Assembly: GCA_001414345.1 (NCBI GenBank)
Contig: LLCB01000089.1
Location: forward strand, 62,001 to 126,000
Direction: 5' to 3'
Source of the DNA: Hymenoscyphus infarciens
Lineage: Eukaryota; Ascomycota; Leotiomycetes; Helotiales; Helotiaceae
Length of the DNA: 64,000 nucleotides
Under the pieces are notes generated by a model. That model saw nothing but the letters and a program-made list of their open reading frames with translations, had not been told where the DNA came from and ran no database searches. The position numbers were made by a program, and so were the translations under genes. Shown piece by piece: positions 1-12,765 of this stretch; the first letter of the stretch is position 1; the number at the start of each line of letters is the position of its first letter.

Positions 1-24
1 TAACTCCAAACTCTCAAAAAATAG

Positions 25-630
25 GAAGTTCCATGCCGTACAGCGTCACAAAAGCAGCACAAATCCACCTCATGAAGTGTTTGGCTTTTACACAAGGTCC
101 AAAGATAAGAGTTAATGCCGTATTACCGGGGTTATTACTTACTGAATGGGTATGCTTCCCTTCATCCCTGCCCCCACTCCCACTAACTTCTCCCCCTTCC
201 TCTCACTTCTCCCCATGCCCTCACCTCCCCTCACCCGTCTCTCCTACAACGATCGTTCACTTACAGATGAATGTTTTAGGGCTTGAAATATCCCCCAGAA
301 AAGATCGAACAAGCGAAAGAAGTCGCCAAGCTCAAAAAGGAGGTTCGTCTCTGACCTCGATGTTCTTGGTGTTGGTTTTAAAGAATGATAACTTACAAAT
401 GGGTTTCAGACGGATCTAGAAGATTGCGCCCAAACATTCATAGATATCGCAAGGAATTCTTCAATGACTGGTCAGGCTATCACTGTTGGTGCGTGTATCC
501 CGTCCACTCTCCCCTCCTATACCCTCCTATCCCCCTATCCCCTCCCCAACGAGCAACTCACCACTCAAACAAGCCTGCTAATTGCTAACCTTCAAATGTA
601 GACTCAGGATTAGGCCTCGCACTTCCATAA
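25..630 (+). CDS. Short-chain dehydrogenase/reductase, 3' part (5' end outside window)
   Basis: This is the C-terminal half of a classical NAD(P)-dependent short-chain dehydrogenase. The YxxxK catalytic pair is visible in PYSVTKAAQIHLMK (Tyr codon at 39-41, Lys at 51-53). It is followed by IRVNAVLPG, the usual strand and loop after the active site, and a family-like end, QAITVDSGLGLALP then stop. My exon model is 25-149, 280-342, 410-488 and 602-630. Donors are gtatgc, gttcgt and gtgcgt; acceptors are ttttag, ttcag and tgtag. Position 25 follows an acceptor (atag), so upstream exons with the Rossmann glycine motif lie left of the window. The acceptor at 279 keeps the frame, whereas one at 266 does not. 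The substrate cannot be deduced. Confidence 0.85.
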
Positions 631-1463
631 ACGTCTTCCAGGAATGCTCTTTCTGCATTCCCAAAACTCTTAGGGAAAAATAATGATTGTCCTAATTTAT
701 CAATGAAAGTCCACCTCGACACTCTTTTCCAAAAAGTCGACTTTGCGTCTCGTGATGTTATTCTCCTGTTCAATACATACAAGTTGCAACTTCCCCGATA
801 GGTCCTCGTACAACCCGGAAAGACAAGCCCGAAATTTGGCGGAAGCTCGAGAACAATCTGAACACACATAGAACCCGCTACGCACAACTTGAATACAAGA
901 CGTCCAAAATTGAAAACCGAACTGAATGTTGGGTTGTCTTCAAAGGCAAGCACGCTAATTCTCAATTGTTCGTCGGGATGTCTTATTCATAATACCTAAG
1001 CACATAGGTAAATCATACTCGTCATGAAACCTATCATCCACTACGGGCCTAGGTAACCATTCATCAATCCATGCAACCGTCATTCCATGCTCAACTCCAG
1101 CCATTCTATCCCATTTTCTATTACTCCCAGCGGCTCTAAGTTTCCTATTTCAGGAATAAGGGGAAAAAGAGTAGAGTAGGTAATAACCATACATACACTA
1201 GCGTCTCATCAAAGCCAATCCAAAAACAACAAATCCAGCCTTTACCCATTCCTCCATCCATTCCATGCATCTACCCACCCAAAGTCCCAACGAGGTACGC
1301 CAGATCGCTATGCTAGTAGTCGACGACAGCCTTGACAAAGTAAAAAGGAAGTTCCCATCCCTCGTGATTTTGCTGTGGTCGTGTGTATCATCTATCGTTC
1401 ATGTATCGTATATAAAAGCTCGAATCAACCGAGCTCCGTTTCCGGAAAAAGAATCCCATCTTC
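631..1463. other. Intergenic, convergent 3' flanks
   Basis: This stretch lies between the 3' ends of the dehydrogenase (plus strand) and the PFK-2 gene (minus strand). Composition is normal. Open frames here carry no recognisable protein, so I read it as 3' UTRs and spacer. Confidence 0.6.
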
Positions 1464-3105
<1,642 letters not shown>

Positions 3106-5895
3106 GATGAACTCTGAATCGAATATTGCGACCTGAAAGATGGAATCCGGGGTAGCAGAGGTTGTTCCACTTGAACTATAGTAGTAGGGAATGAATATGA
3201 GGTGATCGCGTGAGGATTAATCGGCGCAGAATGAGTGCGGGAAATATCGGTTGACGACGGGTGCTTCTGTAGGGGTACTTGTAGACGAGAACAATAGGTG
3301 CGCTTGCAAGGGATTTGGGGGCAAGGCAAAAAAGAGGAACAAGTGATCTGAATTGTGCTTGGCTCATGCGGCAGGTGGTTTGATGAGGTGGTGAATTGGG
3401 TAAGAGAATGGGTGTTGTTGTTGTTGTGAGGGAAAACGACGAGTCGCAGCTTCTGTAAATCGGATGCTGCTCGGCAAACCCCGCAGCGTTTTGAAAAATG
3501 CCCCTCACTTGGGAGAGCCGACCTGATGTCAGGAGTATGTGACGATCGACGCTGGCAAGCCAGAGTATATCTTCAATGCCACTGCCAGAAAAGGGGGAAT
3601 GCTTCTTATTTCACCAATGTTTTTTTTCTTTCGCAGCTGCTCCTTAATTTGTGCGTTTTGCTTTTTTCTATCTAGTCCCAACTCCCACGGCCCCGTTTTC
3701 CAGGGTCATGCAAGCCAGCTGCAGCGTATGCAAGCACAATCAAAGAGCAACAGCTCTTCCACAGCTCCAAGTTTGGTTTCACCGTACTTCGGCCTGGCCT
3801 TTGGGAGTGTCACAAGACGGGGACCATTGAAGCACAAGACTGAACTGAAATTCCCCAGAAAGCAGCAATCTTTCTCATTTACAAGAAGAAAGAAGCAAGA
3901 TGGCAGCCTTCTGCATCAGAGATATCTTCAACCTCGGGTTCCTGGCCTGGAAAAAGAGAGAGATTCTAGCGCCCATTCGTCCTCGAGCTACCAACGAGAG
4001 ACCATCCTCTTTCCGGGAAGATTTCCGATTCCCGTGGAGAACTCTTCCCCTGAAGCTCCCTCTCCAAAGCCTGTTGATCCTTTTTGGTCATTCTTGCTTC
4101 TGAGAGGCTACTGAGCCTCGACTCTCACCGCCATCACGACTATCTTGATGTAGGTACCCCCATATATTCCAAGAAACAACAGAAAGAAACCACGTGGGCA
4201 GGTGGTCCAGAAGCATGCCGCTCAACAACAAAACAACGCACATGCTTGAGCTCTAGTAGAAGAGAGGAAGCACAAGGAAGCAATTGCAAAGAGTCCAATG
4301 GCAAAGCAAAGCAGGGGATTGCGAAGATTCAATTGAGAAGATTGAACGTGGTACGTACGTTGCCTTTTCTAAACATATCCTCTCTGTTCCTGACGCCATT
4401 GGAACCGGCCGTTACTCCTCCAAGCATTTTGACAGTCAAGGGGGCTTTTCAATTTCTCGTATTGCGTATTGCCGTTGATATTGGCACAGGGTTGCACGAG
4501 GCTCTTTTGCGTAGGTAGAGATCGGATATCGGTTAGCGATCGCGTCTCGGGGAAGCAGAAGCAGAGGTCGGGTTGGTTGTCACACCGCTGATTCGGAAAG
4601 GTATTGATAGAGAATCGAGAGAGATAGGGAGATGGACAAGTCAATTGGGAGTTGATGAAGGGAGCAAGGGGGAGAAGGACTACCTTTGTGGTATTGTAGT
4701 CTGTTGGAAGCAGAGCAGCTGAGGGGTTTATGGGCAGTTTTACCAAAAGCATACCTAGAGTTGTGTTATCATGATAAGATAAATTGCTTCATCATCTTTA
4801 AAGCGGCAATTGTCCGAGTTTCGGGGACTACAGAACCATGTACCACGGTACCTACGTTCCACGTGGTGGCCAAGAGTCTCTTGTATGGCTGCAACAGGCT
4901 GATGTTTTGGGAACCTTCATTTTTGAGAGATTTTCTTCTTTTTCTTCAGCAAAACGTAAATTTTAGTCACACAATTGCAAACCATCGGAAAATCCTTTAA
5001 AAGGTTCACAATCTGGAACTTCTCGTCAGCTGGAGATCCATCTGCCAAAAACCAAGGTGTCCCATGACGCCAAGCCTATTTAGAAGGTCCGTTTGTCCGT
5101 GCCTCGCAAAGTTTACTGCAACTTCACTTTGACTTCGTCACCTCACTCTTTACACCTACTCACCTGGAACCATACATCATTCTAGCGCGCTTGCAGTCTT
5201 CTGGGTTTTGTCAGCAACTCTACACCACTTCAATTATCATCGATGGGATAAGCCTTGGGATGTAAGAAGTAGGTGTTCCAGTAGGTGTTGTAGATGTTCC
5301 TCTGTGGGTGTTTTTCACTTCAACTCTACAGAAAGGTCTTTGGAATCAAAAGTATTGTTCGAGGGGATCTAGGAGAATTGGAACCTTGATTCTCCTAAAA
5401 GCTCTTGTACGATATTCGGTGTGATGTTCCCCTGTCTTACCAGAAATTTACAGACGAACGAACCAATTCCATCACCAGCCTCTTCAAACTCTTGCGTCAA
5501 CATCAAACAGAGAGTCCACACTTTCTAAAAAGCAGCAAGGCCAAGCTGCACCCAAGAGTTTCTAGATCAATCGCCAAGAAACTTCAAGACGGCAATGGAA
5601 GAACACCATTGAAGGCCGGGTCAGGTCACTTTCAAGTCATCAAGTCAAACCAGTCAATCAATTGTAGAATCATCGAATTCAATTTCTGTATACTTTTGCA
5701 CATCATCAAATTCCCTAGGTCCCACGACCAACCGCATCTCCATGCTTGAATGCCGAGGACAACATACGATGATACGCGTCTAATTATCACCTGCCTACCA
5801 CAACTCCATACTCCATCCATCCGATTTCGATAAATTCCCTTCGTTCTGCGCCGCAAAAATCAATCGTCCCAATCGCAGTACTCCCAGAAATCATT
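3106..5895. other. Long intergenic region, promoter side of PFK-2
   Basis: About 2.8 kb of normal base composition separates the PFK-2 start from the 3' end of the next minus-strand gene. Several open frames exist, for example plus-strand 3539-4114. They are Ser/Arg/Phe-rich, show no conserved motif and change frame without splice support, so I do not call them genes. The part nearest 3105 should hold the PFK-2 promoter and 5' UTR. Confidence 0.5.
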
Positions 5896-7509
5896 TCAAT
5901 CGTCCAGAACCCATCCAAATCCCTTCTCACGGAAAAACTCCTCTTCATCTTCGAACTCGCTGAATGGATCATCCTTGTTAACAACACCCTTGCCTTTCTT
6001 CTTCTTCTTCTTCTTGTCGGTTGTCTTCGTCTCCAGGGGCTCGTCCTTAGCGGTATCTTCATTAGCGGCCTTGTCGTCAGGTTGAGGGCTTGCGGCTTGA
6101 ATGGTAGGGCTGGGGGTGGGCTTCGAGTTTCTAGATGGGTTTTTGCCGTGTCGTTTACTAGCGCGAGAACTCGATCCGGAAACCGCTCGATTGGCGGAAG
6201 CAGCGAAACCGTGGGGTTTGATTGCCATTGGAGTTGGACTTGCCATTCCGGGTGGTGAACTGATGCCTTGAGCTGCCATTTGTGTTCCATACTGTCCCCA
6301 CAATCCTCCCATCATTTCAGCGTATTGAGGGTCGGCCATTCCTTGAAACCCACCACCACCGAATGTTCCAAACCCAGGGATATGTACGCCACTGACTCCG
6401 AGACCGAGATTGTCACCAGGCGAGGTTTCGTTTCCTTCTTTTGGGGTACCTCTTCCAGGCGAGTTTTGGTTGCTCTTCGGCGTGTTACGACCACTGGCAT
6501 TTCGAGTGGGCTTGACTGGTGTGATGGCTCCAACTGCCGACCAGGTTTTCATGGGGGAGTTCTTTTCCTTTTCGGTGCTCTTCAGCTTGTCGAGACCTTT
6601 GAACTCAACGGTGGCTCTCTCGTACCAGGCTATGTCCTCCCCCTTGGCTAGCGACAATTCTTGGATAGTGGTGCCGGTCATAAACTTTGCTCTGACTGCT
6701 TCGGCCGAGTACTCATCTTTTCGTGGTAACGGCAAGCGACGCTCTCCAAACGCGACAAGTCGGTGCTCGCCCTCAGCTTTGAACTCATTTTGCTCTGGCC
6801 ACGAGGCTCTTGTGACGACGCTGGCACCAGGTGCAGGATCTCTCTTCTCAGGCAAGTCGGTGTACTCGGGCTTCCAGATCGTAGTCTCTTCGGCCAAGGT
6901 GGAGAACCCCTTTTTGGCTATCTTCTTGTCCTTCACCTTCGATGGCGTAGTTTCGGTGGTCGAAGTAGCTGGGTTTTTGAACAAGACCTCACCTTCGGTC
7001 GAGTGGTCAACGTTGATATCCTCCTTGATGCCTTGTACTTCCTTTTTGTACTCGGTCTTCAGTTGCATCTTCTCCAGACGGGCGACGTTCCAATCGAGCT
7101 CATGATCAAGGTACTCTTGGAGGTTCTTGGGAAATAAGGGCGACTTGAGGACTCCGATATGTCCAGCGTTGTTCTGGAGTCGTTCGAGTTTGCCCTTCTT
7201 CTCGGCGTGAGGTGAGGTCCACGAGGACGAGCTGTTGGTAGTCGAGGATGCCATGTTGGTGTTGGTCTCGGTCTCGGTCTCGGTCTCCTCGTTTGTTGTT
7301 GGTGGAGGAGGAGGAAGGAGGGTTGAAGAGGTCGAGGAAGGGTCGATATCGCCGCCACTTGGCGAGATCGACCTCCAACTCTCCGACGAGGATTCACTCG
7401 CCTCCCGTGCGGTGTAGAAGGAGGCCGATGACGACGAATCGTCACCTTCCTTTCCCTCTTCTGCCCTCCATTCCTCCTCCTTTCTCTTGTGGGGATCTCT
7501 TGGATCCAT
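5896..7509 (-). CDS. Conserved low-complexity fungal protein of unknown function (537 aa)
   Basis: A single uninterrupted frame encodes 537 residues. The N-terminal 110 residues are Ser/Glu/Thr/Pro-rich, with an ETETETETNTN run. A denser segment at about 110-330 (PLFPKNLQEYLDHELDWN, EYTDLPEKRDPAPGASVVTR, GTTIQELSLAKGEDIAWYER) looks globular and conserved. A Gly/Met/Pro-rich stretch follows (GVHIPGFGTFGGGGFQGMA). The C terminus has a basic run of seven lysines (KKKKKKKGKG), possibly a nuclear localisation signal, and an acidic-aromatic tail (FSEFEDEEEFFREKGFGW). I recognise no named domain. The start is the first ATG of the frame, just after CT-rich upstream DNA. Coding-like composition and length make the gene itself secure; its role is unknown. 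Confidence 0.8.
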   Translation of the reverse strand: MDPRDPHKRKEEEWRAEEGKEGDDSSSSASFYTAREASESSSESWRSISPSGGDIDPSSTSSTLLPPPPPTTNEETETETETNTNMASSTTNSSSSWTSPHAEKKGKLERLQNNAGHIGVLKSPLFPKNLQEYLDHELDWNVARLEKMQLKTEYKKEVQGIKEDINVDHSTEGEVLFKNPATSTTETTPSKVKDKKIAKKGFSTLAEETTIWKPEYTDLPEKRDPAPGASVVTRASWPEQNEFKAEGEHRLVAFGERRLPLPRKDEYSAEAVRAKFMTGTTIQELSLAKGEDIAWYERATVEFKGLDKLKSTEKEKNSPMKTWSAVGAITPVKPTRNASGRNTPKSNQNSPGRGTPKEGNETSPGDNLGLGVSGVHIPGFGTFGGGGFQGMADPQYAEMMGGLWGQYGTQMAAQGISSPPGMASPTPMAIKPHGFAASANRAVSGSSSRASKRHGKNPSRNSKPTPSPTIQAASPQPDDKAANEDTAKDEPLETKTTDKKKKKKKGKGVVNKDDPFSEFEDEEEFFREKGFGWVLDD

Positions 7510-8046
7510 TTCTTCTTCTCTTTCTTTGTTGGTGTTTCGAGGGTGAAGCCGCGAGTGGCAGCGGCCAAAATATCGACAGTAAACGTTCGTTGGCGCGCTT
7601 TGGGGAGAAGGGGGCTCCGCTATTGGCTGGCGCGCGCGAGGGACCCACTTTTGCTGTTTGCCCTCTATTTTGCCCCCTTCTCCCCTGAATTTTTACCACT
7701 ATGAAGGCGTGTAATTGTCAACTCTTGGTGTTGTTGTTCTGAATGCGGGATGGTTTTGTTGTTCTTAATCTAGTGATTTTTAGCTCAAAGTCGGCTAACG
7801 GAACAATATCGGATCAACTTCTTAGTGGTCAATGAACTAAGCTAAGCAATTTGCCGCATTATTTCTATCTAAGTTGCTATAAGAGTGTTGTTTTATTCCT
7901 TTATAGCTAAATTTTGTTTCTTAAATTAGTAGCGTTCTATATTATTTACTAGATATAATATACTATTCTCAAACTTTCTTCTTAGTAGACATAATTAGAC
8001 AATTATATTCTCTAGGTCTTTTAGGAAATAACTCAACGAATGTTAT
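7510..8046. other. Promoter region passing into AT-rich island
   Basis: To about 7700 the sequence is GC-normal and pyrimidine-rich, consistent with the promoter of the minus-strand gene. From about 7760 composition drops abruptly to AT-rich, TpA-rich DNA with no coding sequence. Confidence 0.55.
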
Positions 8047-8049
8047 TTA

Positions 8050-9173
8050 GGCTCTATTTAGATTAGATTATTTTAAGAATTATTTTAAAGATTATAATAT
8101 AATCTTAAATAATCTCTCTAATATAAATATATTAGTAGATTTTAGAGATTATTTAATAATCTTAATTAATCTCTTACTAAAATAAATTCTACTCGATTTT
8201 AAGTAGAATTTAGATTATCTACTCTAAGTACTCTATATATCTATATCTCTACTACTACTAGTAGTACTTGCTATAAAGTAAGATAACGAAGAAGAGCGAT
8301 ACTGCTTATAATTACTTCTTCTTCTTTTTAGTAGCCTTTTTAGAGCCTCTTTTAATACTAGAAGTAGTCTTCTTAGTAGGCTTTTTAGCTTTAGTAGTAG
8401 CTCTATTAGTAGCTTTCTTAGATACGTCTTTTATAGCTTATATATAATTCATAATTTATAGACGCGATATATAAGAGAGGTAAATTAATATCTATAGAAG
8501 TAGTGTTTTAGGTTTCCTTACCTAATCTATTATTCTATTCTACTTCGACGCTTCTTCTCTCTTTTATCTCTATTTTAAAGCTATTCTACCTTCTTCTATT
8601 CTTAAATTCTAGCTTTCCTAGCTACTTCTATCTTATAATACTTACTTATCTTTTCTTACTAAATAGAGAGGCTAGGATAAGAAGAGTTAAGCTAGTTAAT
8701 TTTACTTAAAGCCTAGAAGATAGGTAGAAAAGAGAGTCTAGGTCTCTAATCTTACTTAATATTTAAAAGATAAGTAGAAAAGAGAGTCTAAGTCTTAATT
8801 AGAGGTTATCTTCTTAATCCTACTCTAGTCTAGCCTTCTTTTTTTATCTACTTAGCTACTTCTATCTTATTTTTAGAACTTTCCTAGCTACTTCTATCCT
8901 AGTTAGAGTACCTAGTCTACTAAACTTAGCCTAGCCTTAATCCTAATCTAGCCTAGCCTCTCCTATTCTTATCTAGGTAAGTAGCTTATTCTATTCTAAG
9001 TACTAGGCTAACTAAGGCAGAGAAAGCTAAAACACTATATAGAAGTGTTTAGAGATTTAGATTATTATTAATTCTTTTAAATAATCTTAGATTATTTAGA
9101 GCTAAATAATTCTAACTAATTCTAAATAATCTCTAAAATAATCCTCTCTAAATAATCTAATCTAAATAGAGCC
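8050..9173. mobile_element. PIF/Harbinger-type MITE, RIP-affected, carrying a nested hAT MITE
   Basis: Perfect 24-bp terminal inverted repeats are visible: GGCTCTATTTAGATTAGATT... at 8050 and its complement ending at 9173. The element is flanked by the trinucleotide TTA (8047-8049 and 9174-9176), the target preference of PIF/Harbinger elements. The terminus resembles a GGCTCTGTTTGG-type Harbinger/Tourist end after G-to-A changes. Without the nested element (8501-9045) it would be about 580 bp, with no coding capacity seen. Confidence 0.75.
8501..9037. mobile_element. hAT-type MITE, copy 1 (537 bp)
   Basis: Termini are TAGTGTTTTAGGTTTC and its near-complement GAAAGCTAAAACACTA, fitting the YAGNG-type hAT end. 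The element is bounded by a perfect 8-bp duplication TATAGAAG (8493-8500 and 9038-9045), the hAT target-site size. The inside is rich in CTAGCTACTTCTAT and AGAGAGTCTAGGTCT motifs, repeated in tandem. It is non-coding. The same unit recurs at 22835-31946, where it is split by a nested insertion. Confidence 0.85.
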
Positions 9174-9176
9174 TTA

Positions 9177-9709
9177 GATAGTTTAGTAATAGCAAAGTTT
9201 CTTAGGTAAATAGTGAAATAAATAAAGTACTTAGATATAAATTTACTACTTAGAGATTACTAGAACATAAGCGGGTTTTAAAATTCTATCGAGACTTTAG
9301 ATTATTATTTCTCTATTTAAATCTATTTAGAATCAAAATACTATCATTTTTAATAGTATAGTATAGAAATAGGAAAAGCTCAAGTGTCTTTAGAATAATT
9401 TTTATATATGAAATTATAAGTCTTCTAACTTAAGGCTGTTTATTAATAGATAAACTAGAGAAATTATACTATATTTATAAGAAAGTAAACTAGAATACTA
9501 TCTTTCACTTAAGAGGTATCACTTCTTTCTTATATATTATATAAAGACTACCTTATAGAAGATATTTACTAGCTCTCTAAAGAGTAAGTACGTATTATAA
9601 GGAAATATATATCTTTACTATCGCTAGTATAAGTAGTAAGCTTAGGTCCTTCTTAGAACTTTTACTTTTTATTTTCAATTAAACTCTACTTTTACGAAAC
9701 TTATAATAT
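9177..9709. other. AT-rich, RIP-like DNA without recognisable features
   Basis: TpA-rich sequence with stops in all frames; no inverted repeats or coding motif could be assigned. Confidence 0.4.
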
Positions 9710-9902
9710 TATAGTATTCTAAATACACTAAAAAGTCGGATTAACTAAATTGTAAATAGGAAATCGTAAATCGTAAAATATTACTTTCTATAAATATAAA
9801 AGAGAATAATTTCTAATTTAAATTCTCTCTCTCTATATTTAGGTTAGATAGTCTTAACTATAGTAACTAGCTAATTAGAGAATAGAGAGAGATAATAAAA
9901 TA

Positions 9903-10904
9903 GATTACGCTATTCTATAGCCAACGCTAGTAAGAGTCCCTAGCCTACTAAGCACGCTACTACGTGATTTACTCTCTTATTCTTCTATTTACTCTAGAAG
10001 TATTTTAAAACCCTTTTATATTATATATATATATTATTATATTTCTGATTACTAATACTCTGGAAATAATAGATATAACTTGAATAGTTACTTAAAAGTG
10101 CTTAATACTCGTAAAATACTTAAATATATACTTAACTAGTTGAACTAGTTAAACTAATAAAAATATCGACTTCTCTAAAAAGTGGGAATAGCCTTAGTTT
10201 TACCTTCTTAAGGTATTGCCTAACTTCCGGACATGTTCTAATAGTAATAGTATAAGACACTTGTCTTTTCACTAGAGGGCTAGCCTCCTAGACCCTCTAG
10301 TAAGAGAGACACCCTTCTACACCTACTTGTCAAAATTAAGTACGATTTATATAACAAAGTGAATAAATTTAAGCCTTTTAGTAGCTAGATATACCTAGTT
10401 ATAGGTGCTCGATCTAATACTAATACTTCGATATTAACGCCTTCAATTCTACTACTACTCCTAATAATATATATTATAGTACGCCGGTCGCCGGAACGTA
10501 GTTAAATCAGATACTGGAAAAGGTAGAGGTATAGGCGGAAGTTGATAAGCAGATTACTAGAGACTTTAGTACAACCTTTTACGAAAAGTAGTAGGAGAGC
10601 ATACTAGGAGAGAGAAAGGGCGGCGTAAAGAGAAAGCGCTAGCCCGATTAGGCAATTAGTATGCGATTGAGAAAAGTCCTCGGATTTAAGCTTTTTAAGC
10701 TTTGAATTAACTTTTTAGGCGCTTTATTCAATCGTACGTAGTTAATTGATTTATTATTGTTACAAGCTTTGTTTACTCTATTTATGTCACTTTTTTGAGT
10801 AGGGCTAGTCCTTTTTAGGAAGGTGGTGGCGATTGTTGAAATTTCGCTAATTTTGTACGCTAGTATGGTACCCCTGCTAGCGTTGGTTATAGAATAGCGT
10901 TTCC
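9903..10904. mobile_element. Mutator-like (MULE-type) non-autonomous element, nested
   Basis: Inverted termini of about 30 bp are visible: ACGCTATTCTATAGCCAACG from 9907, and its complement ending CGTTGGTTATAGAATAGCGT at 10900. A perfect 10-bp direct repeat, TAATAAAATA, flanks the element (9893-9902 and 10905-10914). A 9-11 bp duplication fits Mutator-like elements. The inside is RIP-affected and non-coding in my reading. The insertion splits copy A of the TA-flanked MITE. Confidence 0.72.
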
Positions 10905-11018
10905 TAATAAAATATATATTATATATATAGTAGTAATATTACCCCCTTACTATCGCTCTCTCGCTATCGTCTTCTTACTATTATATCGTAGTCTTTCTAT
11001 TATTTCTAGATAAATAAG

Positions 11019-11043
11019 GAAGAGAGGGAGAGAGGGAGAGAGG

Positions 11044-11077
<34 letters not shown>

Positions 11078-11245
11078 GGGAGGGAGAGAGAGGGAGGAAG
11101 AGAGGGGATTGTTTACTACTTTTGCTAAACTCCTCTTACCTACGCTAGGAAAAACTTTCTACCGAAATGTTTGCTCGCCCTCTTGCTCTCTCGCCCCCTC
11201 GCCCCCTCTCCCTCTCTCTCTCTCTCTCCCTCTCTCTCTCTTTTC
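11019..11245. repeat. GA-rich tract followed by CT-rich tract
   Basis: Positions 11019-11107 are an almost pure purine run (GAGAGG and GA units). Positions 11174-11245 are an almost pure pyrimidine run (CTCTCC and CT units). Together they form a long imperfect inverted repeat within the TA-flanked MITE. Confidence 0.8.
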
Positions 11246-11901
11246 TATACTTTTATATTTATATAATATACTAAAGAAGGAAAGAGCAGCTAGAGAAGAG
11301 GTAGCAAAATGCTCTCCTACCCCTTTTTTAATAAAGGGCTTAGATAATATAATTATTAAGTTCTACTTTAGCTCGACTTTACGATTTACGATTTACGATT
11401 TGCGATTTAGTCGATTCCGACTTTTTGATGTATCTAGGACGCCCTAGGTATGGACCTGGGACTTCTTACTAAATGAATCATAGATCTAAACCTAACTCTT
11501 TGGCTATAATCTAAAATTGACACTATCTCTTCCAAAACTCATGTTTGTACTCAAGCAGATTCTTATAGAATTAGTATAGAAGTGTTCTTATTGAAGTGTT
11601 TAGGGTGCTACACAAGGTACTCCAAAGTGTCAAAATGCCAAATTGGGTGGTCTGTGTCCCCCCTACCAGCTCTGGACAGAGCTGTATTCACTATGGAGTT
11701 GTCTTAATAGGCTCGCTAGTCTCGTGGAAAGCATAAATATCTCAACTCGCACATCTCAACCCTTCTAACTTCAAGACTCCTACAACTCGTAAAATTCGAA
11801 GAACAAACCAACTCCAAGAACCCTACAATTTCAAGAACCTAGGAGGATCTTTGACCACAACTTCAACACCTGGGAACCCAACTTGCATCTACTAGAAACC
11901 A

Positions 11902-12765
11902 TGGGTTCATACGCCATCCCTCGTCTCCCTCTTTTGACTCGCGCTGCAAGAGCTACCTTCGACGAGGACGAGGAGTTCGGATCGGTCATGGTCGGGGCTT
12001 CAAAATGGAATCCTCAACCTGTCGTTTCCCCACCGGTTCGCGAGCCTATCGAGAAAACATACATGCGGCAAAGATTGTATGAACAACTACACGAGGCCAC
12101 GAACGGCTTTACTGTCAACATTTTCAAATGTGGAGAGGGCACGAAGAACACGAGCGACGATACGATAGATGCCAACGGTGTCAACAATGTCGAAGCTCAG
12201 CCTATTGATAAATCCACATTAAATCAACCATCTACCGCCGCTAAGGCCAACCGCTCCGCCTCGACGGGAACTTCAACATCTTTTCCTGTAATTCCAATAC
12301 AGCTTCAGGCCTCCGCATCGCATCAATCAACCACCATGGGCTCTCCCGGTACTTTCCGTCTCCGCTCTTCGACTGGAAGTACATCAGCTTCGTTCCAATA
12401 TCGACGACGAGTCCAAGATCACCTGTCTTGCGTTCAAGTGCCTCCCAGCAAAAACCACCAACGACGCTAGTGGCAATGTCGCCACAAAACCTCTTTTCAA
12501 TGAGTCGCAGTGGGTAGCAGAGCAGCTCTTGGAGTACAAAAATCTCCAACGTCTAATTTTCATCAAGTCGTCGGTGGCGAGTATAGGGAGGAATAAGCTC
12601 CACAGGGGATCTAGCAAGTATGTCACACTTGACCCAGAGGGATCTCAAGAAGACTTTGAGAACCTATTGAAAGGAAAGATGAGGAAAGACATTCCTGTGT
12701 CTGCTTGGTGGAAAACCCCAAAAGTGGAGATTGTGACAGAGGAGGAGTTCATGAGAAACGGGTGA
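11902..12765 (+). pseudogene. 2EXR-family-like gene, probably frameshifted
   Basis: The last 125 codons (about 12390-12765) form a clean frame (NIDDESKITCLAFKCL; LEYKNLQRLIFIKSS; PVSAWWKTPKVEIVTEEEF). It parallels the C-terminal half of the 2EXR protein at 35008-36109 (ALERLILVKPF; SSWWNDPKVDILSQEEF). Upstream, an ATG at 11902 (MGSYAIPRLPLL) opens another frame that stays open to about 12470. A third frame (HGLSRYFPSPLFDWKYISF) looks best at 12250-12390. The N-terminal FPLFPKLPLE block of the family is not found. No intron pair of reasonable size joins the frames cleanly, so I favour a degenerate gene. An unrecognised intron arrangement is the alternative. Confidence 0.5.

Larger units (their letters stand above)
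9712..11444. mobile_element. TA-flanked (Tc1/mariner-type) MITE with CGTAAAT heptad termini, copy A
   Basis: The right end reads as tandem CGATTTA heptads, then TCGATTCCGACTTTTTGATG and GGACGCCC, followed by TA. The left end (9712) is its inverted, RIP-mutated counterpart (AAAAAGTCGG, then TCGTAAAT heptads). Flanking dinucleotides are TA (9710-9711 and 11445-11446). Internal blocks match the element at 46647-47342 in opposite orientation, including the motif around TAGGAAAAACTTTC. A 1,002-bp Mutator-like element is inserted inside; without it the element is about 0.72 kb. No transposase frame is seen. Confidence 0.75.

Noticed and set aside
585..965. 126-codon minus-strand frame opposite the dehydrogenase 3' end
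   Set aside because: It overlaps the real last exon, has no conserved motif and is explained as spacer.
3539..4114. 191-codon plus-strand open frame upstream of PFK-2
   Set aside because: Composition is that of spacer, no motif or splice logic is seen, and other frames overlap it equally well.
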